From the NCBI RefSeq assembly GCF_964340395.1, contig NC_135552.1, positions 17,931,694-17,995,693 on the forward strand: a stretch of DNA of 64,000 nucleotides, written 5' to 3'. Below are positions 1-10,100 of the stretch, in pieces. Numbering within the stretch: the stretch's first letter is position 1; the number at the start of each line of letters is the position of its first letter. The DNA is from Glandiceps talaboti. Its lineage: Eukaryota; Hemichordata; Enteropneusta; Spengelidae. The notes below the pieces were generated by a model that did no database searches, was not told the DNA's origin, and worked only from the letters and a program-made list of their open reading frames with translations. The position numbers and the translations under genes were made by a program.

Positions 1-1240
1 ATTTGCAAGAATGCCATAATGGTCATATCATTTGCAAGAATGCCATAATGGTCATATCATTTGCAAAGAATGCCATAATGGTCATATCATTTGCAAAGAA
101 TGCCATAATGGTCATATCATTTGCAGAGAATGCCATAATGGTCATATCATTTGCAGAGAATGCCATAATGGTCATATCATTTGCAGAGAATGCCATAATG
201 GTCATATCATTTGCAGAGAATGCCATAATGGTCATATCATTTGCAGAGAATGCCATAATGGTCATATCATTTGCAGAGAATGCCATAATGGTCATATCAT
301 TTGCAGAGAATGCCATAATGGTCATATCATTTGCAGAGAATGCCATAATGGTCATATCATTTGCAAGAATGCCATAATGGTCATATCATTTGCAAGAATG
401 CCATAATGGTCATATCATTTGCAAGAATGCCATAATGGTCATATCATTTGCAAAATATGCCATAATGGTCATATCATTTGCAAAATATGCCATAATGGTC
501 ATATCATTTGCAAGAATGCCATAATGGTCATATCATTTGCAAAGAATGCCATAATGGTCATATCATTTGCAAAGAATGCCATAATGGCCATATCATTTGC
601 AAAGAATGCCATAATGGCCATATCATTTGCAAAGAATGCCATAATGGCCATATCATTTGCAAAGAATGCCATAATGGTCATATCATTTGCAAAGAATGCC
701 ATAATGGCAATATCATTTGCAAAGAATGCCATAATGGCTATATCATTTGCAAAGAATGCCATAATGGCCATATCATTTGCAAAGAATGCCATAATGGTCA
801 TATCATTTGCAAAGAATGCCATAATGGCAATATCATTTGCAAAGAATGCCATAATGGCTATATCATTTGCAAAGAATGCCATAATGGCTATATCATTTGC
901 AAAGAATGCCATAATGGTCATATCATTTGCAAGAATGCCATAATGGTCATATCATTTGCAGAGAATGCCATAATGGTCATATCATTTGCAGAGAATGCCA
1001 TAATGGTCATATCATTTGCAGAGAATGCCATAATGGTCATATCATTTGCATTAGCAAATGCAGAGGATGCCACGATGGTCATATCATTTGCAGAGAATAG
1101 TCATATCATTGGCCATAATGGTCATATCATTTGCAAAGAGTGCCATGATAGTAATATCATCTTTGCAAAGAATGTCACATTGGTCATATCATTTGCAGTG
1201 ACTGCCATGGTGATAATATCATTTCTAAATTACATGTTTG
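1..1240. repeat. 30-bp minisatellite in a CPSF3 intron, truncated by the window edge
   Basis: About 35 near-perfect units fill 1-1054, with core GAATGCCATAATGGTCATAT followed by CATTTGCAA or CATTTGCAG. Decayed units run on to about 1240. Some units lose one base and are 29 bp. Units around 661-930 carry diagnostic variants (ATGGTCAT, ATGGCAAT, ATGGCTAT, ATGGCCAT) in a recurring order, so a 120-bp higher-order unit is visible. The 30-bp period contains no stops in several frames on both strands. The long open frames here (10-residue peptide repeats) are therefore artefacts and not genes. Confidence 0.97.
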
Positions 1241-1261
1241 TACATTGTTTTTCTCATACAG

Positions 1262-1349
1262 TGGGTGGCCAATGCCGTCAATGACATGTATGCTGATGCT
1301 GTTTTAGCTGTCATTCTCAGAGTGTCATCAGATCCAAAGGCACAGAAAG
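1262..1349 (+). CDS. CPSF3: CPSF3 exon A (third from last coding exon)
   Basis: The acceptor is a pyrimidine-rich tract ending ATACAG at 1261 and the donor is GTAGGC at 1350. The exon has 29 codons plus one base. It begins W-V-A-N and contains NDMYADAVLAVILRV, the conserved CPSF3 segment that follows the beta-CASP/KH-like part. The 30-bp minisatellite lies just upstream in the preceding intron. Confidence 0.92.
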
Positions 1350-1505
1350 GTAGGCAGTCTTATGTCAGAACACATAATGAATGAATACACCATAGCTGTC
1401 CTACTGTATGTGATATTTGTAGTGCCAATTCAACTTAAAACAACCATTGAGCTCTCCTCTTTGTGTTGTTCTTACCTCCTGTATGGAGGAAGTTTTGAGA
1501 TGGTG

Positions 1506-1559
<54 letters not shown>

Positions 1560-2299
1560 GTATCTGTATCATAATTATCTCAAATGAAGTGAAATGCAGT
1601 GTATGTATTCTTTACAATAATTGCTAGATTTGAGTAGTTTTGATCAAAATCCATCAATACTGAGTATATTTTGCATAGTTAAATGGTATTTATAAATCGG
1701 GTTAACTTACCAGGTGTACACAGAAAGACTGACCCAATCAGCTTTCTTCTTTAACTTATGCCAGCACCGCGTGTAACTTACCAAGTGTGCACAGTAAGGC
1801 TGACCAATAAACTTTCTTTGCATTATTTAGTTGTGCCAGCACCACCTGTAACATACCAGGTGTACACAGAAAGGTTGACCAAGTTACTTCGAGACATGTT
1901 TGGAGAATCATCAATAAGCAGGACTGTGAAAGGAGACAAGCTAATTGTGCAAGTTGATGGAAAGACTGCCAAAATATTCACCGACACTTTGGTAAGTACC
2001 TACATCCTTCTTTAAATGAGATGTGCCATAGATTGACATTATGTTCAGCTGGATTTTACTGATTTGGAAATAGGTTTGTAAATGTCCCTGTTGGAACTAT
2101 AATACTATTTTGCAGTAAAGTGTAAATATCATTTTATGACTTTAATTATTCCTATCTTTAGTTTGTTGTACTGATTTTGATTCTGTTTCTCTGATTATTT
2201 TAGGAGGTTGAATGTGAAGAAGATGAAAACTTGTTTCAGATGGTATCCACAGCGGTTACTAGGTTACACCAAGCACTCAATCCTCTCCCTGATACTTGA
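1262..2299 (+). CDS. CPSF3: CPSF3 (CPSF73), C-terminal part, three last coding exons; 5' part lies left of the window
   Basis: This gene encodes the metallo-beta-lactamase/beta-CASP endonuclease that cuts pre-mRNA and histone pre-mRNA 3' ends in the nuclear CPSF complex. Only the C-terminal domain is present, which in the family binds the CPSF100 C-terminus; the catalytic domain must lie upstream. The join 1262-1349, 1831-1991, 2204-2299 gives 345 nt, 114 residues plus TGA, with consistent phases (0, 1, 0). Diagnostic stretches match what I know of human CPSF3: NDMYADAV near the start (human NDMYADTV), VDGKTAK in the middle (human VDGKTAN) and VECEEDE near the end (human VECEEGSEDDE). The stop position agrees with the human C-terminus. 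It is convergent with EPS8. Identity is firm; the exact edge of the middle exon is slightly less so because its acceptor region is duplicated. Confidence 0.93.
1350..1830 (+). other. CPSF3 intron with TGTC microsatellite and decayed acceptor duplicates
   Basis: A (TGTC)n tract occupies about 1506-1558. From about 1704 to 1849 there are two decayed copies of the acceptor region and start of exon B, with unit lengths of about 71 and 75 bp. No other gene is seen. Confidence 0.85.
1704..1849 (+). repeat. CPSF3: Tandem decayed copies of the CPSF3 exon B acceptor and exon start
   Basis: Copies begin with AACTTACC at 1704, AACTTACC at 1775 and AACATACC at 1850 (the last lies within the real exon). 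Each shares the ACCAGGTGTACACAGAAAG-like string, then a GACC box, then a pyrimidine-rich CTTTCTT tract. The middle copy reads ACTTATGCCAGC where the functional one reads ATTTAGTTGTGCCAGC, so it lacks the AG. Confidence 0.85.
1831..1991 (+). CDS. CPSF3: CPSF3 exon B
   Basis: The acceptor is CATTATTTAG at 1830 and the donor is GTAAGT at 1992. The exon opens with two bases that complete the split codon and then 53 codons, including YTERLTKLLRDMFGE and VQVDGKTAK. The first about 45 bp and the acceptor tract are repeated upstream in two decayed copies, but only this copy keeps the AG in the right place and phase. Confidence 0.9.
2204..2299 (+). CDS. CPSF3: CPSF3 terminal coding exon with stop
   Basis: The acceptor is TGATTATTTTAG ending at 2203. 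Thirty-one codons and a TGA at 2297-2299 encode EVECEEDENLF and then a helix ending in LNPLPDT. This corresponds to the end of human CPSF3 (…RLYEALTPVH). The 3' UTR begins at 2300. Confidence 0.93.
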   Translation, partial: EVECEEDENLFQMVSTAVTRLHQALNPLPDT

Positions 2300-3109
2300 G
2301 ATCAAGTGTGGATGACTTTTGTATAAAGCAGTAAACTTACGTTGAAGTTCTGACAAGATCACAGTTTGCAACTTTTGTCATTTTTTTTTTTGTTATGTTA
2401 TGTTCTTTATGAAAAGTACATAATGTGAACCAAATCACAATAATAGGTGTTCTTGTCTACTGGTCAGACTTGACATTATCAGACATATCAGTTGGAGTCC
2501 AGCCTAAAATCATGTCATGTGGGCATTTTTGCTCTCACCATGCCCTACAGTGCATAGCCTTTCGCACTAACATATCCAAACCTAAAATTTAATTATAATA
2601 GTCTGCAGCAATGTCCAAATCCACTTAGATACATGCATCATGAAATTTATCCTTTTGTGTTTTCATAGTATAGATTAACCCTCTGAGTTAGTTCTAATCA
2701 CGTGGTGATGCTGTATTGACGTCTTCTCACTGCAGGAAAATGTTGAAACCCATTAAAAATTTGTGCCTTTTTTTCTGGATGTAGCTCCATTAAGTCAATG
2801 GCTGCCAGCAAAAGTCCAGATGTGGGAGAAGAAAAGTGAGAGTAAAATACCCATAAAACTGGATTCTAGGCTAACGCTGATAACAGGACAAGATGGTTTA
2901 ATGATAGTAAAGGAGTATAATAGGGGAGTTACAGATCCAGCTAGTAGACAGGCAGACTGTATCTGTTGTGTATTTGTCAGTATAGCAGAGTTTACATACT
3001 ATAGAAGTTACAGTAGAATATTTAAATATCAAAATCACGGATTTATCAGTTTGTAGATCAGTAAAGGACACAAAAGAATCATACAGAGTGTTACAGGTTA
3101 CTGTTCACT

Positions 3110-3372
3110 GCAACTATGCAGAAACCAATAAGAAACTGCATATTGTAAACAAAGTTAGCAATATCGCATTTTCTTGGTACATTTTGTCTAAATGAAATAC
3201 ACCATGGACACATACTGCAACTAGATGCAGACATGCAGGCACCAATGTTTTCATGTCTACATAGTCTCATTTTATTTCATTTCATTTCAACTAAATGCGG
3301 CAAGAAACTGTATTCATTCAATTTTGCTATCAGAAAGTGGTATATGCAGTTTGTTATTAGTTTCTGTGTGGT
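3110..3372. mobile_element. Imperfect fold-back (hairpin) repeat downstream of CPSF3
   Basis: The left arm, near 3118-3147, includes CAGAAACCAATAAGAAACTG. Its near reverse complement lies at about 3336-3372 (CAGTTTGTTATTAGTTTCTG read on plus). Inner parts of the arms also pair weakly. This is the layout of a small non-autonomous fold-back or MITE-like element. No clear target-site duplication was identified. Confidence 0.55.
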
Positions 3373-3946
3373 TACATCAAACAGAATTGGTGAAAGTTAA
3401 CTAGAACTGGGCTGTAGAAATGAATGACCAGGTGATGGCTTATGGATGTCAGCTTTAATATATAGTTGATGTTATCTCTCGTAACTATATTATATTATAT
3501 CAGCACACTTTATTACTGATCAAGCTGTGTTTAAACTTACTATGAGACCATATGTCAAAATGATCATTGTTTTATGCTAATGAAATTTAAAAAAAAAATT
3601 GTATTTTTTCTATGTCAATGTGGTAAAACACAGAAGAACATACATGTATAAACAGTCATGGTATTAGTTACGACTGTTCCAAGATGGTGACTTGATACTG
3701 CTGGCCAACTTGCTAATAGGAAAATAAGCAATGATCAGTTGTATGCCATTGTATGATTATGAAGTCCCCAAAGACTGAATAGTTAGTCACGAGTGCACAG
3801 AGAGATTCCCCGATGGCAAAATCACAACTATACATAGTAAGGTTCATGCCAGTGTGAAGTCAGCGAGAGATGGACTGCATAACTCTACATACAAGGTTTA
3901 TCAAGTGTGTAAACAGACCACCATTTCACTCCAAACATACAGTTAC

Positions 3947-3952
3947 AATAAA
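3947..3952 (+). terminator. AATAAA poly(A) signal candidate, plus strand (CPSF3)
   Basis: A canonical AATAAA lies 1.65 kb after the CPSF3 stop. It is one of several possible signals, and usage cannot be judged from sequence. Confidence 0.3.
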
Positions 3953-3987
3953 AAGACAATTAAAAATATATAGTTTCAAAAAATTGT

Positions 3988-3993
3988 TTTATT
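3988..3993 (-). terminator. AATAAA poly(A) signal candidate, minus strand (EPS8)
   Basis: The plus sequence TTTATT reads AATAAA on the minus strand, 3.07 kb after the EPS8 stop. If used, the EPS8 3' UTR would include the 52-bp minisatellite, and the two convergent 3' UTRs would meet within about 40 bp. This is inference. Confidence 0.3.
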
Positions 3994-4465
3994 AACCAAA
4001 GCTTATCATATTAAACAATGATGATAACACAGGTTTGTAGCAAATATTAACGTACATATATATAGATATTAAATAATTACATAAAATTAATGTCCAATAC
4101 AGACTGATTAGGAGAGAGGTTTTTGGATTTACTGACACAAAAACAAAACAAAACAAAAATTGATTTACAAAAAAATGTAGTATAAAATGTGCAAGCCAGA
4201 TTTCAATGTGGATTTACTCTCTAACAAATATTGACAAAATCCACAAATTTCCATTTTGGCCATGTTAAACATATGGAAAACCTCTCTACTATGCAGTTTA
4301 TATTTACCTTTTTTCAGTGGTTATACACCCTGGCTAGTAAGTCAAAGTGTAATACAACCACAAATTCATTTTTTTTGTTCATAAAAATGTCAAGCCTTCT
4401 TCTTATGAACCAGCGTTCATTTCTTAGCTTCATTACCTGTAATACTTCCAACACATCATTGCCTA

Positions 4466-5097
4466 CAAACTGACACAGCAGTACATGTGAAACTGACATA
4501 ATTGTATCAATGTGTAACACAGTAGTACATGTGAAACTGACGCATTTGTATAAATGTGTAACAAATGCCACAGTAGAACATGTGAAACTGGCACAAGTTA
4601 ACACTTCATAACAAATGTCACAGACAGTAGTACATGTGAAACTGACACAATTGTATCAATGTGTAACAAATGCCACACAGTCATACATGTGAAACTGACA
4701 CAAATTAACACTGTGTAACAAATGTCACACAGTTGTACATGTGAAACTGACACAATTGTATCAATGTGTAACAAGTCACACAGTAGTACATGTGACAAGT
4801 TAACACTAACAATTATCACACAGTAGTACATATGAGACTGACACAAGTTAACACTGTGTAACAATTATCACACAGTAGTGCATGAGAAACTGACGCAAGT
4901 TAACACTGTGTAACAATTATCACACAGTAGTGCATGAGAAACTGACACAAGTTAACACTGTGTAACAATTATCACACAGCAGTGCATGAGAAACTGACAC
5001 AAGTTAACACTGTAACAATTATCACACAGTAGTACATGTGAAACTGACACAAGTTAACACTGTGTAACAATTATCACACAGTAGTACATGTGAACCC
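4466..5097. repeat. Minisatellite of about 52 bp, about 12 units
   Basis: The unit centres on AGTACATGTGAAACTGACAC, then AAGTTAACACTGTG, then TAACAATTATCACAC. The distal units (4820-5095) are the most uniform. The proximal ones alternate ATTGTATCAATGTG in place of the GTTAACAC segment. Decayed traces continue to about 5240. Confidence 0.9.
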
Positions 5098-6530
5098 AAT
5101 ACAAATAAGTTGATGGAGAAATTGTAACAAGTGTTACTAGTGGAAATGAATTAATGTGTAGCAATGTCACTATGTATCACACAGGAAGCTGACACAAGTG
5201 AAATGAATCAAAGTTTTGCATGTGAAAAACCATACAGTATTTATACTGGTGGAAATAACACATGTAAATCGATTTCAAAGTGAAAGTGAAACCAAATGTG
5301 TAAATCAATGCATTTCAAACCAACTAAGTATTACAGTGAAGGCTGCAACATTTTTCTGTGACCTTCTTAATATAACAATGTAAATATATAAATGTGTTCC
5401 GTTTTTTTTTCATTTTTTTTTTAAAATTCTGATTATTGACAAGTTGTAAAATGAATTTGACTAGATTTACAGTTGTAGTAAATATAGGAGTGGTAAATTA
5501 GCACATCGGCCAAAACCTAACCACTACTTTGATAGTATGCCCGTCATCAGAAAACGGGTCAATGATAGTACCGATATGTCCATCATGAGAATGACAGTTG
5601 AAACCAAGGATACAATACAGTGTGTCTACATGTCTTACATGTCCGAAATAAGACACTGGTCTACTTTTGACAATGTATTTGCATATATCATAATCAAAAC
5701 TTTTAAACTTGTCTATTGATTCTAATCTTTTATCATACACAAGCATTCCTATTCCCTGCATATTTGACCTGTACTTGTATCCATAGATCGACAAACACAA
5801 AGACAACATATCTCATGTACATGATATATCATGGCGGTGTTGATATCATCGGCTTGGCTATTCTAAATCTTACCTACCTACCATACATATGTTTTTATAT
5901 TATCTTTATAGGGAGTAGTAATACTGTCATGTAAACTGATCTGTAAAGAGGTCAAACCCATCACCCTAAACAACTTACAATATCCCTCCACCCTTCAGAA
6001 TAATCAGTGGAAGCAAGTTCTAGTTACTCTGTCATAATATATATGTTGCTATACATGTATACGTAGTTCCTTTGATAGAAAAATTGAATATTCTTGTGTT
6101 TATGCTATTCTGGGTTAATTTACGTGACAGCAGTTCTCCATACTTTCACTTGGAAACCATGGAAATGTTGGTTGTTATAAATGTGACAACCAATTATTAG
6201 GTACTTTCCTTAATCCCACCTTGGGTGTAGAATTCCAAAGAAATACATCTCAAAACTAATATTTTTAACTTGATTATCAATGGAATACATACTCTTAGTT
6301 AAAAAAAAAATCCATTTGAATATGTTGTGTCTCATCAATGACACTGGGAAGTGTTTGGAAAAAAACAAACAATTCATCTCCAAAATTCCAGGCACTTTGC
6401 TAGAAATTTGGCCAATGAACTACCTAAATCAGATATTTTTCCTCAACATTCAGACAAAAAACCCACTGTTTGCTACTGCTACAAATTTATATAGTTGTTT
6501 TGGACATTGAGGCTTCCTTCTTGTTTGATA

Positions 6531-6533
6531 GAC

Positions 6534-6570
<37 letters not shown>

Positions 6571-6571
6571 G
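6531..6571. repeat. (GACA)n microsatellite
   Basis: A tandem GACAGACA tract of about 40 bp lies in the region downstream of EPS8. Confidence 0.95.
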
Positions 6572-7065
6572 CATAACTGTAGTAACATCCCACTGTCTTT
6601 ATCATCAACTTCAAGTCATTCAGCTGTGGTCTGTCAATGTGGGTGTAACGTATGCAGAATGTAAAATATATAAACACGGTAAATTCCTTTCCCTGAAAAC
6701 AATGGAATTTGTAACTTTTGATTTCTGTAATCTACATATATTCATATAGATATATATTATATAATAACAACTAAGAGGTGGGTAATGACATTCTACACAA
6801 ACCTAACAATTATTGCATATTTTCAGAAACGTCGCGTGGACTTTCAAACATCCCTTTATAAACAATGGAGTCTGCGACTTCCATTCATAACGCACGCACA
6901 CATACTCTCTTCCTCACATTCACCTCTTTAGATAAAGTTGCATCCACTAAATATTAATGAACAAAAGCAAGCTTGCTAAAAAAATTAGTCTTAGAATTGA
7001 AAACTGCATTACTAGTTCTTCATAAAATTACAAATAAAATGTCGTAGACGAGCATTACGTCACTG

Positions 7066-7169
7066 TCAGTACATCAGCTGTAGCTCTTCCAGTTCATTGG
7101 AGTATCCATTCGTTTCCATGACAACAATTTGTTTCCATGACGACATGTGAGAGACTACTTGACTGCCAA
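7066..7169 (-). CDS. EPS8: EPS8 probable last coding exon with stop (exon 20)
   Basis: The acceptor ATATGCAG, phase-compatible with exon 19, gives 2 nt + 33 codons + TGA (7066-7068). It encodes [20 protein letters not shown], then [14 protein letters not shown]. The polypyrimidine tract is weak, and human EPS8 has no clear counterpart to this end, so the choice rests on phase, open frame and position. A different last exon further downstream remains possible. Confidence 0.55.
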
Positions 7170-10100
7170 CTGCATATTTCTAATCAATATCAATATCACA
7201 AAATAAAATCTTCCTGTATTGGAGAGTTTTCTATTCTTTACAAAATAATTAGCTAGCAATCCCATGATGCACAGCACCAGTCCCAGGGTATATTATTATA
7301 ATTATATTAGGTCTCTCGTAAGTTTGCAGTATTTTCACATCTTCAATCGTCGTCCTCCCAAAATATCCAACCAGTATTTACATCTGTTTTTGACTTTTAT
7401 AGAAAATAGACTGTACACTTTGATTTCAGGTTGCTTGTGTTCAGTTTGGCTATTCTTGTTACCATGGTTACTGTGACATTTAGCCAAACTTTGACAAGTG
7501 TTGTCACCTCTCTCACCAATCAGGAGAATTATCTGTAGAATGTAGACAAAGGAAATGATGGTGAGCTGAGATTGAGCTGAACTTGGCTAGGATTGAGTGT
7601 ATTGGCCTTGCTGTGTCTGAAGAGTCAAACTGACACACTATACACATATAATGGTATTACCAGTATTGACTTTAGATTAACACATTCAAATAGGATGTGT
7701 GTGAAGTCTCTGTCTCTGTACCTCTGTCTGTCTGTCTCTGTCTGTCTGTCTGTCTGTCTCCCTCCTCCCTCTCTCTCTCTCCTCCCTCTCTCTTTTTCAT
7801 GTCTCTCAATAGCATGTATGTCTTTATCAGTTGGTTGGTACATGGTCTGCCTGGCTTTTCTGTGTCTCTCATTTGTCTATCTGTCTCTCTCCATCTCTAG
7901 TCTGTCGGTCTCTCGTTCTATCTATCTATCTTGCTGTGTGTGTGTGTGTGTGTGTTACGACACCTACCTCCTGATGATGGATAGCCAGGGGGTGTGGCAG
8001 GGCTGAAATCTGGGGGTGGTTGGTGCAATGTATTCACATCATCATATGTGTCTGATGAGCTGGCTCGTTCTTTACGTCTTTGCATAATAGCATGCAATTC
8101 AGCAGATCCATTGAGTGACTCCTGTAGTGGTCAAATAATTATAGTAAACATTATTAACGAAAAACTTTATCTATAGTAAATTATGTCTACAATAAACTTC
8201 AAACGTCGCCAAAAAACCAACCATGGTCTTGTTAGTTATAACTTATTTCCATTCATTAAGAAATAAATCTTGTAAATTTAATTAAAATTCATTTGTGTAG
8301 CTTTCAACAAATGTAGTACATGTACTGTCTACCAAATTCAAACCACACAATGGAAATTTCTCTGAACAAAAAATTGTGTGTAAATTTTTTACAAACTAGT
8401 GGGGATTATCAAAGCTGTTTGTTGCCTACCTCCAGTCGTGATTTCTGAACCATAACTTGACTATAAACTCTAGATCCATCTTCATAACATACTTGTTTGA
8501 GTTCTTCTTTGGTAAGACTGAACAACTGAGCACCGGTCAGTACGCCTAAACTATCCACAGTCCTGTAACAAAGGTAGAAATTTGATTTCAATAATTATTG
8601 TGTTTACTGGGTACATCATTTGAGTTTATCACTGTACAAAGGTAAACATTGTCTGAGAGTTGTCCCTTGCATTACCATTGGGGCACAGTCTTTAATATCA
8701 CTCAATGTAAAATGGCAATTTTTGAAGTCAAGTCCTTGTTTTGGAATAGCACTCCTAGTGGCTAAAATACAAAATCTTTTGTCTTTTTCATAACTGCAAT
8801 ATGACATATTAACACTCCCATTTTCCTTCACTACACACCAGGATTGCTTAGGCCTTGTTATTAATAGATTTTTAATGTACTTTGGAAACATTTTTTGTAT
8901 ATAGTTTGTGACTTGACACAATAGTGAAGTGCTCTGTCCACACATCAGAATAAGTTGTAGGGGTAGAGATAACATGGCTGTACAGTACTGTATAAATGTT
9001 CTGTACTTACAATTTACTGAAACCTTTGCTCTGCAGCCACATCGTCACATCTTCTGACATGGAGTCTGGAGTGATGTAGACTGATGGAGTACGTTGACGG
9101 GGCTGGAAATTACGTTTAGCACCTTGGTTGACTCTTCTCTTTAGTTCTTCATGTAAATCATCAGTTCTCTTCACTGTCAATCAATGAATACGGTAACAAA
9201 GTCAGATTTAGTCAAAGTAACCCAGATAGTGTTTAATAATATCATTTGTAATGACATGTTTATGCTTCGATTTGAACCATTCATACTAGCTGATTACCAC
9301 ATTCTAAGCTGTCCACTCATGAAAGTGTGTAAGTTGTAACAAATCAACTGCTGGATCTATCATAGCTGCTACTGCCAAAAGTATCAATTTGTAAAGAGTA
9401 ATCTCTTCTGTTAACATGAAACTAACTTACCTCTATCATGATCAACTTCTGTTTTCCTCAAAGCTTGTCTGTTCTTCAGTTGTTGCTGTAAGTCACTCTG
9501 TTCTTGATCTGTGATACACAAACAATTATCAGACAGAGAAAAGGATTGTAAAGTTGACCACTGGGAGTGCTGTTTGCAGTCAGTTGTTAGCCCAGAGGTG
9601 AGGGCCATGGTAGATGAGTACTACAGCCAGCCTCCTTTGAAATGTTGGTTGCATCCTTACCAGTCAAAACCAACCTGCTAACTTTGTTCCAGATCACATA
9701 ATTTTCAGGAACTCACAGAGTTGTCTAAGCCTCATTTAATTGACAAGTACTGTCATGTGATTTTCATTTTCTCTTATGGGGCGCCCTCTTTTGAAAATGG
9801 GTATTACCAGTATATGGCATTATGAATGTCTACAGAAGCATATCTACTGAATACATAAACCACTGATAAGGTATAACTGGACTTATCAGCATCTCAACTA
9901 TCTTGATAACTTACCTTTCCTAAAAGAGTGTTGCCTACTGTTAGGTTTTCTGGCCTGTGCATAGTGTGATTGTGCAGCTGGCGGTGGTGGTGCTGCCGGA
10001 GGTGGTGGTGGTGGTGGTGGTACAGTCACTGGTTGGGGTTGTTGGTTCTGTTTAGGAATGGCACTAGCATAAATCGATTCCTTAGGTGCCGGGTTCTGAA

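Larger units (their letters stand above)
2300..3954 (+). other. Probable CPSF3 3' UTR and downstream region
   Basis: No recognisable coding sequence was found. A plus-strand open frame at 2763-3056 (97 codons) has no family resemblance and is probably chance. ATTAAA occurs near 2753 and AATAAA at 3947-3952; either could serve as poly(A) signal. A fold-back repeat lies at about 3110-3372. The UTR end is inferred, since no transcript is available. Confidence 0.45.
3994..7065 (-). other. Probable EPS8 3' UTR or intergenic region
   Basis: No convincing coding exon is present. The region holds the 52-bp minisatellite (4466-5097), T-rich runs near 5401-5425 and a (GACA)n tract at 6531-6571. A minus open frame at 5498-5809 (103 codons) resembles no family I know. 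Whether this is one long UTR or partly intergenic cannot be decided here. Confidence 0.4.

Noticed and set aside
1-1240. CRISPR-like array
   Set aside because: Units are head-to-tail without distinct spacers, in an animal intron. It is a minisatellite.
3-1284. Long open frames on both strands with 10-residue peptide repeats
   Set aside because: They are translations of the 30-bp minisatellite, whose period is a multiple of three and lacks stops in several frames. The region is an intron of CPSF3.
2763-3056. 97-codon open frame after CPSF3
   Set aside because: No resemblance to a known family and no splice context; it lies in the probable 3' UTR.
7593-8006. 137-codon plus-strand open frame
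   Set aside because: Ser/Leu/Cys low complexity from CTGT/CTCC repeats; it overlaps EPS8 exon 19 on the opposite strand.
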